From assembly GCA_034770075.1 (NCBI GenBank), contig CM068382.1, positions 10,558,685 to 10,622,684 on the forward strand: a DNA stretch of 64,000 nucleotides, in the 5' to 3' direction. This document shows positions 44,771-56,954 of the stretch, piece by piece. The position numbers were made by a program, and so were the translations under genes. Positions within the stretch are counted from its first letter, which is position 1, and every line of letters starts with the position of its first letter. The notes below the pieces were generated by a model that worked only from the letters and a program-made list of their open reading frames with translations, ran no database searches and was not told the DNA's origin. The DNA comes from Aralia elata (taxonomy: Eukaryota > Streptophyta > Magnoliopsida > Apiales > Araliaceae).

Positions 44771-44903
44771 AGACTGAAAGAACTTGCCTCGGATTTTGTT
44801 CATCATGAAACGTTCATTATATAATTTCACTTCGCCACTAAGGTTATCGTTTATAACCAGTCAAGCTAATTCGTAACTTTATCGATCCACATAATACCTA
44901 TGT

Positions 44904-47534
44904 TGTAAGACCCCGATAATTTTAACAAAGAGAATTTATTTTTCTTCTTATTATTATTTAAACAGAAAGGTGTTAAATCGATAATGATAAAGTTACCAGT
45001 GAAATGTGAAAATTGAGAAGTTTAGTAATAACGTTAAATGACTATTCACGCGATCACTATTCACGAGGTACTATTCACGCTAAAAACGGTTTTACACTTT
45101 CTTCGACCTTCGATTATGTCATAATGTATATATGAGCTGGATACGAAATTATACGGTATAAATACGAAAGTACTATTCATACGAATATAGTATTCATTTA
45201 TACAAAAAAAAGTCAAACCTGTATGTCGGGGAATATTCCGTCTGTCGGAGAATATTATATTCGGTAAAGTACGACGGCGCCGAAATATCAAAATATTAGT
45301 GGGCCCCACAATGGTAATATTGTCAACGATAGTGGGCCCCATTGTCGAAAACCGAAAGCGACAGTATTTTGTCAACAGTATTATCATCGGCAACTGTTGA
45401 AATACCCGGTAATAAAAAAAAAAGAACAGTAAAACGCGTTATTCCACACTAGTACGCGGTATTTCACAGGCACACGGTGTTGCACAGTATTTTAAATTAT
45501 TGATTCAATAATTGATAAAGTAGCAATTGCACAGTATTTTGATTCAATAATTACAATAGCATCTGCATGATACTTTTTATTATTTATCATGGCACTGTAA
45601 CTCATATTATTGTTATGATATTTTAGCATTATTGACGGATTAAAAGTGAAGTCTAACTTAGGGGTACCTAAGTGAAATTTTAAAATTCACATGCTGTGAA
45701 CTATTGGTTCACATGTGGGAACTATTGGTTCACATGTGAGAACTATTAGGGGATGTTATGCAAGATTGATAATACTTGAGGGATTATATTAAAAAGTAGA
45801 GGCAAAGATGGAGGTACTAAAGTGTAATCAGTTGAGCCCTTATTGTGCAATTAATGAAACTTGGTTTTCCTATAAATAGGAGGGGTTATCTTAAAAATCT
45901 TCACACCTTCCTTGCATATACTTCCTCTCTCTCTAAATTTCTTGAATTCTCTTAGTGTGCTAGGCTATTGTGAGTATTTGTGAGAATACTAGTATTGTCC
46001 AAGTTAGTAACTTCATAGAAAGCAACATCCAATCACTTATTAAACGAAGGTAGGAGATATCATTTCTTTCATACTCTTATGTAATATCATTTGCTTCCTT
46101 ATTCGTAAGTGATATTATACTCAGAAAGGTTGTTATTCATTCCGTATTAATTTGTGGGGATAACCTGTCTACGCGGATTACCGCATGACGGGTGAATAAC
46201 CCTTAGTATTCGTTACTTATTAATCTTTTGTGGAAATAATCTGTCTACGCGGATTACCGCATGACGGGTGAATAACTCTTCGTATTCATTACTTATTAAT
46301 CTTTTGTGTAAATAATCTGTCTACGCGGATTACCGCATGACGGGTGAAAACCCATTTGCAGTTTCATATATTCTGTTATACTCGTATAACGTATCATTTC
46401 TTTTGTACTCTTTAAGGAATATCTTTTCTTTCACATTTCTCCATTTATGATAAGAAATATCTGTTTGTTTCCAAAACCTTATTTTAAAATGGAGAAAATC
46501 CCTGAAATTAGTAGAATATCCTTAATAGTTTGTGCTTCATCTAATATCTTTTCACTTGAATCTTTCTATTTCATTTTATACGTTATAGTTGAAGCATGAA
46601 ATAATTTCTTGAATATCATTCTTGAATTTGACTCCACAATTTAGTCATCGTGTTGGCAATTTGGTCAATCTTTGATACTGATTAAATTATAAAGCTTTTC
46701 TTATCCTTAATCTGACTGTATCATTGTCATCATCATCATCCTCATACTTAAATTGTGGTGATAGTTCTCTTTGGCCCGTAGTGCAAAGATGAACTGGCGT
46801 GACATGATTTTGACCAAACTGTGTATTGGTATTATCATGACTTTTGGTGTTACAAACAAAGGCGTATGGTGAAAGTTCTCTTTGGCCCGTAGTGCAAAGA
46901 TGAACTGGCGTTTGACATGATCATGACTGGTGATGTTACAAATAAATATCTTTGGCACATAGTGCAAAGAGAGGCTGTTGAATATAAACTGTTGATTTGG
47001 ATGTTCATAAACAGGAATTGTTGATTGGTGTTACACGGATAAAATATTGGTGGTGATCCTTTAACTTATAGACGATGGTAGATATTATAATCTACTTGAC
47101 TCTTCTAATGGATTGTTCGTTCCGCTGCAGTTGTTATGTTGAACAATTATAATATCTTTAAATCTCTGATTTATTATTGTTGAAGACTAAAGATAATTTT
47201 TATTCTTCATTATCTTAGTCATGATATTTCTTACTGGGCTACTTGTGCTCACCCTTTTCCTTTTTGTTCCATTGTTCTCCTCAGGAAAAGAGAGTGTAGC
47301 GGGGACTAGCCGGGGAATGGAGTGATGGTCCGAGATAATAGAAGTGTATCAATACCTTACTATTAGTGTGACAATAAGTGTATTGAGAATTTAAGATGTA
47401 TTTGTATTGTGTTGTCTTATTTTGCACGACACTTAATATTTGTAAATGGGAAAATTCGTATTTGTAATTGTATTTTGTGGAATTTTATTGGCAACTCAAA
47501 ATGGGTTGTATGGACCTATTTTGGGGGCGTCACA
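44904..47534 (+). mobile_element. Solo LTR, 2.6 kb, nested in the long LTR
   Basis: It starts TGTAAGACCCCGATAATTTT and ends TTTTGGGGGCGTCACA. The target duplication TATGT is at 44899-44903 and 47535-47539. A TATA box (CCTATAAATAGG near 45870) is followed by CTTCACACCTTCC, fitting a U3-R border. The right 1.7 kb is closely similar to the element at 50627. There is no protein frame. Confidence 0.9.
46150..46345. repeat. Roughly 78-bp tandem repeat in the LTR leader
   Basis: Three copies of CTGTCTACGCGGATTACCGC followed by ATGACGGGTGAA are spaced by TTCATTACTTATTAATCTTT. The sister LTR has four more divergent copies at about 51880-52135. Confidence 0.9.
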
Positions 47535-49816
47535 TATGTAATATAAAAGAGTTATCACATAGTTTAACCATAATACGTTTCACGAATTTTGTTCAAAACT
47601 TGAACATTTCTATATTAGTATTTCAAATCTTTAGTTATTAACCAAGTTGGATTTGATATCCCACAATAGGTTAATTTATACATTTTGATCTAAGCATAGC
47701 ATGACATGGTTTTTTAAACATTTTACACTTCAAATATGAACATAAGTCAAATCATGCCATTTTCCATGGTCAAATCTCATTCCCCATCACAGCTCAAAAG
47801 TGCAGAAAATATGATTTTCTAGGGTATTTTGGGGATTTTTATAATTTTCTACATTGATCCAATAGCTTTCAAACTTGGACAGGATTCTAGACCATACTAC
47901 AAGGTATTTAATCCATCATTTAGTTGCTTGAAATCATCAAATTAAAGCCTTTAAATTAGAGGCTCAAATTGTCTTGTTGAAATTGCTACAACTGCTGCAC
48001 TGCAGCAGTTGTAGTTGATTTTCCAGCCCACTTTGGGGATTTTTAAGAATTTTTATATTAAGCCATTTGCTTCCAAGTCTAAACAAGCTTTTAGACCATA
48101 TGATATAGTATTTTATTTCATAGTAAGTCAACTAAAACAAACTCTTAAGACTTCTCAAAATAATATCTCAAAAAGGGTGTTCAACACCTTCACTCTACTG
48201 TAGTTTTTGGGGTTACTTTGATGATTTTTATGAATTTTTGGGTTAGGCTCTTTGCTTCCAAATCTGGACACATATTTAAACCATATGACAATGTATTTTT
48301 CCCTAGGTTTAGTCATCTAATCAAGCAAGCCAACCTTTCTCAAAATAGGGTTCAAAAATCTGTGTTTAACACAATTTCTAGTTTTAACTAGCTTGTAAGA
48401 AAATTTTCAAAAACCATGTGGAACTCATTTCAATCCCTCCAACCAGTCTGAGTTAACTTATAACTCATGAACGCACAACAACTCACAATTAACATCGACT
48501 AATTCTCATGTTTTAGTAAAATAACCTCATTGAGGCATTTTATCAAATACATATTGTGCACAGTTTAAAAACTCAAGTTTCATATGAATTTGAACATGTT
48601 AACCACATAATCTCTAACTAATACCAATCCATCCTTATATCTTTGGAATCCATCTAATTCCACCAACACATAACCTCCCACAATAATTTACAGTTATAAT
48701 CAACCATTATTTACTTTAATTTTCATAAATTTATCAAAGATAACATGACTTACCTTTCTTGTTTGATGTCTTAGTTGAATTCTTGCTTCAAGCTTGGTTG
48801 TGTAGGAATTAAATCCTTCCTTTGCCAATATTTTGCTTATATTTTTTTCAAATTCAATTTGTGACTACCATTCACAGAGGATTTAGTGAGGTTCAACCGA
48901 AATTTAGAAAACTTTGGTGTTGGTAGCTTGAAATAGGAAGACTTAGGCAAGGAATTGTTCTGGGACGAAAGTGAGAATAAGAGAGCAGGGAAATGATTAA
49001 AGTTAATAAGCTTTCCTAAGCACTTTACCCGTCTCTCTCTCTCTTCTGTGTTGAAACTACCCGGTGAGGAATAAGAATGCTAATATTCTTCTTCTCTTCC
49101 TTTTTACTTTTTCTTTCTTTTCCTTATTTCCCTCATGTTCCTCTTTTGTCTCCTCCTTGTCCCCTTACTAGCCCCCTAGGCTCCATAGGCACCCCCTACG
49201 CCTCCATCAGTTGACCCTAAAAAATTTTGTATCCCTCTTTTATTTATTCACTTATTCAATTAATTGTCCATTTGACCATTTTGACTCTAAAAATTAACTT
49301 TTTTCAAGTTATATGTACGGATACATATTACCTATACATTTACGTATTGTAATTATATAATTACCAATACATAAAATGTAATTATATTAATACATATATT
49401 AAAATTATATGAATACCATTACATGTATTATCAATAAATACATAATTTGGTAATTTATATACTTATAATTATGTATAAAAATCTTTCCATTAAAATGAAA
49501 TTATCATATTATGAAATTGACACATTTAGTGTAACGAAACATGAATTAAAATAATTAATATTTACTTCATTAATTATTTAAATTAGCTCATTTAATTCAT
49601 ACAATTAATATTGTATAATTAAATTTAATTTGTTCCTTCCCTCCATAAATTGTTTCCAAACAATTTATTTATACATTAAATATATTTGTTTGAAATATAC
49701 TTAACCATTATTCGATATTAATTTAATTCATTGGTTTGGTACCAATATATATATTATACATGTTATATTTAATACATGTAACATATCACAATTAAACTTA
49801 ATTAACTTCTTAGACC

Positions 49817-49817
<1 letters not shown>
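47535..49817. other. Right part of the long solo LTR
   Basis: It holds no gene. It contains repeated phrases (TTTGGGGATTTTTA and CTTCCAAATCTGGACA) near 47820, 48030 and 48210-48260, which point to an old internal tandem repeat of about 200 bp. It also holds the perfect palindrome at 47986-48014. Confidence 0.6.
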
Positions 49818-49854
<37 letters not shown>

Positions 49855-49857
<3 letters not shown>

Positions 49858-49978
49858 GACCGATATTTGGCGACGTTTTTTCCGTCGCCTATACAACACG
49901 CGACGGATTATTTAATATAAAAACCGTCGCCTATTGTATAGGCGACGGAAAAACCGTCGCTAAAGACCGGTCTACTCT
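49855..49978. mobile_element. Small palindromic element with CGTCGC core
   Basis: GACCGATATTTGGCGACG at the left is mirrored at the right (reverse of CGTCGCTAAAGACCGGTC), with CCGTCGCCTATA and its complement repeated inside. It is GC-rich and sits between two (AT)n tracts (49818-49853 and 49995-50022). Motifs of this kind occur near the ends of plant DNA transposons; the class is not settled. Confidence 0.7.
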
Positions 49979-49990
49979 TGAACCGGCATG

Positions 49991-50025
<35 letters not shown>

Positions 50026-50626
50026 ATTTATTTATTTATTTATACCACTTAATACAATACAGTGTACTCTCATCGACTTAATTTATTAAATCATCAAATC
50101 TCTATTACATATAATATATGCAATATACTAAAAATTATGAGTTTAATTAACTCACTTATTACCATTTACATCAAATACATACATTAATCCGCTATTTTAC
50201 TTAAGAGAATTAGTTACCTCATTTATGAGATTTAATTCTTCATTTATTCGTTCATTGTCACGCAAGATTTAAAAATTCAAATTATAATAATAATATAAGT
50301 TTAACTTAACCTCAATTAATTAATATAGTTTAATTAACCTTCTTGACTTCCTTATTTTATTTCGTAGTTAATTTAAGCTAACTAATTTAATAGTTTAATT
50401 AACTATTAAATCTTACTTTCAAATATATGTATATATTTCACACTTATATGTTATTAAACCCACCACATACATTACATAATTATATATAACACATATATTT
50501 ATACATTCAAATCGACACGTCTCATAATAAGAATTTTATTTATTAAATTTTTTATTTTAATATTATTAAAATAATTTTCGAAAAATTCGGGTTGTCACAA
50601 AAAACATATAAGAAAAATAGCTCGTG

Positions 50627-53406
50627 TGTAAGATCCCGGCTTTATGAAATAAAAGTTTATTATTTTTTTATGATTATTTTTTTCTAAATAGTGAAGTGCT
50701 TAATTGTTATAAATGATAGTTAAGGGTGTTACATGCAAATTATTTGATAAACAGTATGTCGGGGAATATTCTTTTTGTCGGGGAATATTCTTTTTATCGG
50801 GAAATATTATATTCGGTACCGTACGACAGTGCCGAAATGGCAATATTGTCAATGATAGTGGGCCCCACAACGGGTTAACTGTCGGATATAGAAAGTGATA
50901 GAAATTGGCGGCAAAACTTTAACCGATAACTGGTGAAATACCCGGTGATAAAAAAAACAGTAAAACGCGTTATTCCACAGTAGCACACGGTGTCGCACAG
51001 TGTTTTATATTATTGATTCAATAATTGATAAAGTAACAATTGCACAATATCTTGATTCAATAATTGTTACAGTAGCATATGCATAATATTTTTATTATTT
51101 GTCACGACACTATAACTCATATTATTTGATAGGATATTTTAACATTATTGACAATGTCTAGAAATTCTGTCAAGGAAAGGGGTTATTTAATTACGCGCTA
51201 TTTTTATGGAATGCCCCCTCTTTCCTGAAAATAATCTAGTTGTCAGTATTGTGAGTATATGTTATCTGTGATATTAATACATTTAACTCAATAATACAGA
51301 AAAAAGGAATTTATTGTGATAATGGAGTTATTTTTTTATAATAGTTTTATCTTTTTGATAATGAAATTATCTTTCGATAATGGATTAATCTTTTTGAATA
51401 AATGGATGGATGATATATATTAAAGAAAAAATGGATGGATGATATAAATTGAAGAAAAAATGGATGGATGATATAAATTGAAGAAAAAAGGGATGGATGA
51501 TATTAAAAGAATATGCCAAGGGTATAAGCGTAATAAACCAAGAATAGTTGGAAAAAAGACTAAAATGTCCTCACCTTGATTTTCCTATAAATAGGGAGTG
51601 TTTGCTTAAGAAATTTTCACACCTTCATTGCCTATACTTTCTCTCTCTCTAAATTTCTTAAGTTCTCTTAGTGTGCTAGACTATTGTGAGTATTTGTGAG
51701 AATACTAGTATTGTCCAAAGTTAGTAAGATTCATAGAAAGCAACATCCAGTCACTTGTTACCAAAGGTAGGGAATATCATTTCTTTCATACTCATATATA
51801 ATATCATTTGCTTTCATGTTCGTAAGTGATATTATACTCATAAAGGTTGTTATTCATTCTGTATTAATTTGTGGGGATAACCTGTCCGTGCGGTATGACG
51901 CATGCCTGGTGAATATCCTTTTATATTCATTCCTTATTATTCTGTGGGAATAACCTGTATGTACGAGTGTCGTACCTGGTGAATAACCCTTTGTATTCAT
52001 TCCTTATTAATCTGTGGGTATAACCTGTACGTGCGGATTGACGCATGCCTGGTGAATAACCCTTTGTATTCATTACTTATTAATCTTTTGTGGAAATAAC
52101 CTGTCTACGCGAATTATCGCATGACGGGTGAAAATCCATTTGCAGTTTCATATATTCTGTTATACTCGTATAACGTATCATTTCTTTTGTACTCTATAAG
52201 GGATATCTTTTTCTTTCACATTTCTCCATTTATGATAAGAAATTTTTGTTTGTTTCCAAATCCTTATTTTTAAATGGTGAAAATCCCTGAAAATTAGTAT
52301 AATATCCTTAATAGTTTGTGTTTCATCTAATATTTTTTCACTTGAATCTTTCTATTTCGTTTTATACATTATAGTTGAAGCATGAAATAATTTGTTGAAT
52401 ATCACTCTTGAATTTGACTCCACAATTTGGTCATCTTGTTGGCAATTTGGTCAATCTTCGATACTGATTAAAGTATAAATCTTTTCTTATCCTTAATCTC
52501 AGTATATCATTGCCATCATCCTCATTCTCATACTTAAGTTGTGGTATTAGTTCTTTTTGGCCCGTAGTGCAAAGATGAATTGGCGTGACATGATTTTGAC
52601 CAAACTGTGTATTGGTATAATCATGACTTTTGGTGTTACAAACAAAGGCGTATGGTGAAAATTCTCTTTGGCCCGTAATGCAAAGATGAACTGGCGTTTG
52701 GCATGATCATGACCGGTGATGTTACAAATAAATATCTTTGGCACGTAGTGCAAAGAGAGGCTGCTGAATAATAAATTGTTGATTTGGATGTTCATAAACA
52801 TGAATTATTGATTGGTGTTACAGGGATAAAATATTGGTGGTGATCCTTTAACTTATAGAAGATGGTAGATATTCTAATCTACTTGACTCTTCTAATGGAT
52901 TGTTCGTTCCGCTGCAGTTGTTGTTGTTGAACAAATATAATATCTTTAAATCTCTAATTTATTATTGTTGAAGACTAAAGATAATTTTTATTCTTCATTA
53001 TCTTAGTCATGATATTTTTACTGGGCTATTTGAGCTCACCCTTTTCAGTTTTGTCCCATTGTTCTTCTCAGGAAAGGAAAATGTAGGTGAGACTAGCCGG
53101 AGATTGGAGTAATGGTCCGAATTATTGGTTGTCCTCATCAAGTTATAACATAGTTTAATAATAATTGTACTGGAGACTTAAAACGTGTGTTGCCGTTTTT
53201 TTACGGCATTGTAATAATTTGGGTTTGGATACTTGTGGTACCATATGGTACGGTATTTGTTTGAAAAGTCACAGTATATGTGTGGTCGTATTTTGCACGA
53301 CAAATATTAGTTGTATTTGGAAAAATTCGTATTTGTATTTATATTTTTGTAGAATGTTATTGGCGACTCAAAATGAGTTGTGTGGACCTATTTTGGGGGC
53401 GTCACA
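50627..53406 (+). mobile_element. Solo LTR, 2.8 kb, same family as 44904-47534
   Basis: It starts TGTAAGATCCCGGC and ends TTTTGGGGGCGTCACA. The target duplication TCGTG is at 50622-50626 and 53407-53411. The TATA box (CCTATAAATAGG near 51584) and downstream leader match the sister copy. The left third differs by indels, including repeats of ATGGATGGATGATATA at 51400-51500. There is no protein frame. Confidence 0.92.
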
Positions 53407-53411
53407 TCGTG

Positions 53412-54420
53412 CCTCAAGTTACAAGCTTGTATGTTGTAATCAACTTGATAACTTTATTTTATTTTATTTTTATAAAAAAATTTAAACTTGAGAGATAATA
53501 AAAAGAAGAGTTTTCTGATGTATTGCGATAAATTTATGCCGACTTACAATTGCGAAACTTATTAATACATAATATTGGTATATATTATAGGAGGACCTCA
53601 CTGTTACATATATCTCGATAAAAATTATCATTAATATTTATCCATGTAATTGACAATTAAATAGTCGATATAAATATTCACAATATATATAATATAATGA
53701 TTCAATTTACAATATCTTAAAAAGGACTCATGACGAATCTTTGGTGCGAGAAAATGTAATGAAAAATCATAAAGATAAATTACCTATTTCCTTGAATGTG
53801 TTTGGTTAGCAGTTCAATTTTTAGAAAAATAAGACCCAAAAATTTTTCGGAACACAAAATCTTATAAAAATGAAATATGAAATCTGAGAATATTTTTTAT
53901 TAAAATAGAAAAATCAATGATGGGCGTGGACCTACATCGTCTCGTAACACCTAGACACTGTATAAGAAAATAAATTGAATATAAATTTTCTTTATGCTAT
54001 GTTTATAGGCTTTGAAGGGGCGTAAAAATGAAAAATTTAGATAATAGTAAAAATAAAAGAATTAAAATGCCGTAAGTTTTTTCATTATGTTTTTTTATTA
54101 AATAAAACTTAAATATATTTTTCATTTTTATTTTTTAGTTTGAACAAAGTGAACAAAATGATTATGCTACATTAGGAGTAAAGTCTTTATGCTATATAAT
54201 TTTTTTTTACCAAATAGAATCTTTTTAATTTTTTAATTTTATTATTATTTTGTAATTGTTTTTTTATAAGTAAGTTATGATCTTGTTTTTAATTTTGTCT
54301 TCTTATCATTGATTTTTTTTATGTATTATATATTTTAAATATATGAATACATGTATTATAATTTTATACAAGTATATAAACTGCAAAAAATTATTATAAT
54401 TTAAAATAAAATATTAAAAT
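53412..54420. other. AT-rich intergenic DNA
   Basis: No gene is seen. A short stretch near 53620-53700 is a reverse copy of the dispersed GATATATATTGTGAAT repeat. Confidence 0.4.
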
Positions 54421-54432
54421 ACTAATTAATTA

Positions 54433-54672
54433 AGTAAATAGAAGAAGGAGGAGGAGAGAGAGAAAGAAGAGACAGGAAAGAGAAAGGAAAGGAGGAGAGA
54501 AAGAGAGAAGGCGGGGAGAAGAGAAGGGAGAGGAGAGAGAAAAGGAGATGGAGAGAGAAAGAGAAGGAAGAGAGAGAAATTTGATAAAGAAAAAAAAAAT
54601 AAAAAAAATAAAAAAAAAATCTTTTTTTGATTATTTTCCCTCTCCTCACTCCTCTCTCCTCTCTCTCTCTGA
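54433..54672. repeat. Long GA-rich purine tract and adjoining CT tract
   Basis: About 160 bases are nearly pure G/A (54433-54592), followed by an A-rich bridge and a CT-rich tract (54635-54672). The frames predicted here on the minus strand are low-complexity Ser/Phe/Leu strings and not genes. Confidence 0.85.
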
Positions 54673-54818
54673 CACGTGGCATTTTTCAGTGAATAATTGA
54701 GTTTTTCGGCCAAAAGGAACATTTTTATTGTTTTAAAATATTTAGAGGTGTTAATTACAGATTTTCAAATTTTGATTTTCGTCAAAATTTGGAAGAACAA
54801 TTTTGTCATTAACCCTAA

Positions 54819-55148
54819 GGCTATGTTTGTTTGCAAGGATTACACTTGGGATATGACTATTAATCCCAAGTGTCTTGTTTGTTTTTAAATTTGAGCTTGG
54901 GACTATTAGTCCAAGGATTATAAAATAGCTTAAGATGAGGGATTATTTAATACCATGTCTAGCTAGGTATTATAATCCCATCATGAAGGATTAAAACATA
55001 ACATGAGATTATTTTAAGTTATCCCATGAATAATCCCATAAAAAACAAACATGTGACTAGGACTATTTAATCCTAGGATTAATAGTCTTGGGATTATAAT
55101 CCATGGGATTATAATCCCCGGATTATAATCCTTGCAAACAAACATGAC
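54819..55148. mobile_element. MITE with ATGTTTGTTTGCAAGGATTA ends (hAT-like)
   Basis: The left end GCTATGTTTGTTTGCAAGGA and right end (TCCTTGCAAACAAACATGAC) are inverted repeats. The interior is made of many GGATTATAATCC-type palindromes. CCTAAG occurs at both outer edges. It is about 330 bp and has no coding capacity. Confidence 0.8.
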
Positions 55149-55184
55149 CTAAGTTTTTAAGTAGGATAAAGGTAATACTATTAA

Positions 55185-55619
55185 TTAGTGTTTTTTTTTT
55201 TTCGTTTTAAAACTCACAACACAACGATAGGAGAAGAATAACGAAAACAAAAGGCAAATATGAAAAACTAACCAAACAGACCGTAATAAAGCTCTCTCAC
55301 TCCCCTTCTCCTCCACCAAACAGCGAATACCCACTGCATAATCTTCAGTCCCAATACTTGTGCTTCCTTCTTTTTCTCCCTCTGTGCAATTGCAAAGGTT
55401 TGTTCTTTCACATCCTTCAGATTTGAATCTCTCGTATTTACATTGATACCCAGTTTTTATGTCCAATTTTTAGCTTATAATAGTATCCAAATCCCCAATT
55501 TTTGACTTGTTATAGACAATGATACTACGAATTGCAATACTAAATTGCATATTCATTTCTGTTCAATTTGATTATATCAACTCATTATATGTATTGATTG
55601 CGTTCTTTGTCTTGTGAAA
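55185..55619 (+). promoter_or_regulatory. Promoter and leader region of the PPR gene
   Basis: A CT-rich stretch (CTCTCTCACTCCCCTTCTCC) near 55290-55310 is typical of plant leaders. Further on, TGCAAAGGTTTGTTC (around 55393) could be a leader intron donor. No TATA box is evident. Confidence 0.4.
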
Positions 55620-56954
55620 ATGATATTAAGTCGTAGAAATCTTTTGCAACATTTTAATTCCAGTTCAAGAAGCTCAATTTGTCAAATTCTCTCTATAATA
55701 CCAGCTCATAATTTTAGTGATTTAGATTTAACCTTTCATTCCAATTACTCCACTGTTTCTTGTTATCTGGGTTTTTTAAGCAATCCATTGAATTCTATAC
55801 ACCATTTAGCTAGGACCCAAATAGTTACAAGTGCTAAAAAACCTCTAAATACTTATGGGTATTTGTGTTATTCTTCATACCAATCAAAAGGTAAACCCCC
55901 AACAAGATCCTTAAGGAGGAGAATCAGTAAAAGAAAGAAAGCTGCAGCCAAACCTGTTCTAGATGAATCCCAGTTTCAGAATGCTGTATCACAGCTCTTA
56001 CCACGATTTAGTCCCGAAGAACTTTGCAATGTTGTTACTATGCAGAAAGATCCTTTAGTGTGTTTAGAGCTTTACAATTACGCGTTGCAGCAGCCTAGGT
56101 TTAGGCATAGTGTCGATTCTTACCACATTACTATAAAGAAACTTGGTGCTGCAAAAATGTATGAAGAAATGGATGGAATTGTTAACCAAGTGCTTGCAAT
56201 TCCTTCTATTGGCTCTGAAGCTCTTTACAATACGATGATATATTTCTTTACAGAAGCAAGGAAATTGAATAGAGCTGTCAATATATTTAAGCACATGAGA
56301 AATAGCAAGAAATTGAGTTGCAGGCCGTCAATAAGGACATATAATCTTCTTTTTGCTGCACTTCTAGGTAGGGGGAGCAATTCATATGTAAACCATATGT
56401 ATATGGAGTCTGTTAGAGGCCTTTTCAAGCTTATGGTCAATGATGGGGTTGATCCAGATATTTTCTCCTTGAACTCTATGATAAAGGGGTATGTGCTTTC
56501 GCTTCATCTAAATGATGCCCTCAGAATATTTCATCAAATGGATGTGGTTTATAACTGCCCGCCCAACTCATTTTCGTACGATTATCTGATCCATGGGTTG
56601 TGTGCTCAAGGCCGAACGAACAATGCCAAGGAGCTGTGTAATCAAATGAAGGAAAAGGGATTTGTTCCCAGTAGCAAATCCTATAACTCCCTTGTGAACT
56701 CTTTGGCTCTCGGCGGAGAGGTTGACGAAGCTGTGAAGTATTTGTGGGAGATGATTGAAAAACGAAGGTCGGCTGATTTCATAACCTATAGGACAGTACT
56801 TGATGAGATCTGCAGGCATCGACGGGTGGAAGATGGCGTGATTTTGCTCAAAGATTTGCAAGAGAAGGACATTGTGGATTTTCACACGTACAGAAAGCTT
56901 CGATATGAACTTGAAGACAATTTTGGAGAAATCGCTGATAGAAACCGGTACTGA
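55620..56954 (+). CDS. P-class pentatricopeptide repeat protein, probably mitochondrial
   Basis: PPR proteins bind organelle RNA and affect its processing, stability or translation. The ATG at 55620 gives 444 residues (MILSRRNLLQHF...); a frame opening two codons earlier would need a GTG start and is not used. The N-terminus is rich in Arg, Ser and Leu with few acids, as in mitochondrial presequences. A basic stretch (RSLRRRISKRKKAAAK) follows near residue 100. From about 165 onward there are seven P-type motifs of about 35 residues, including YNTMIYFFTEARKLNRAVNI, YDYLIHGLCAQGRTNNAKEL and YNSLVNSLALGGEVDEAVKY, each a helix-turn-helix pair. There is no E or DYW domain, so an editing role is unlikely. 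The gene has no introns, as is common in the family. The specific RNA target is unknown. Confidence 0.92.
   Translation: MILSRRNLLQHFNSSSRSSICQILSIIPAHNFSDLDLTFHSNYSTVSCYLGFLSNPLNSIHHLARTQIVTSAKKPLNTYGYLCYSSYQSKGKPPTRSLRRRISKRKKAAAKPVLDESQFQNAVSQLLPRFSPEELCNVVTMQKDPLVCLELYNYALQQPRFRHSVDSYHITIKKLGAAKMYEEMDGIVNQVLAIPSIGSEALYNTMIYFFTEARKLNRAVNIFKHMRNSKKLSCRPSIRTYNLLFAALLGRGSNSYVNHMYMESVRGLFKLMVNDGVDPDIFSLNSMIKGYVLSLHLNDALRIFHQMDVVYNCPPNSFSYDYLIHGLCAQGRTNNAKELCNQMKEKGFVPSSKSYNSLVNSLALGGEVDEAVKYLWEMIEKRRSADFITYRTVLDEICRHRRVEDGVILLKDLQEKDIVDFHTYRKLRYELEDNFGEIADRNRY

Larger units (their letters stand above)
43657..50599 (+). mobile_element. Long solo LTR (about 4.3 kb) with a second solo LTR nested in it
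   Basis: It starts TATAACACCCCTAAATTCGG (the expected TG has become TA) and ends TTCGGGTTGTCACA. AAAAA lies on both sides (43652-43656 and 50600-50604). Without the nested element at 44904-47534 it is about 4.3 kb. There is no gag-pol. The start resembles the solo LTR at 18199. The duplication is low in complexity, so the call rests mainly on the end motifs and the similarity to the other element. Confidence 0.7.

Noticed and set aside
46707..52801. Similar 80-86-codon frames at 46707-46967 and 52547-52801
   Set aside because: They are antisense to the transcribed direction of the sister LTRs and are shared only because the LTRs are related; no domain is present.
44904..53406. The two similar 2.6-2.8-kb units as the LTR pair of one retrotransposon
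   Set aside because: Each has its own perfect 5-bp duplication (TATGT and TCGTG), and the DNA between them is the rest of another LTR with no gag-pol.
54422..54722. Two overlapping minus-strand frames of Ser, Phe and Leu
   Set aside because: They are read through a GA/CT low-complexity tract.
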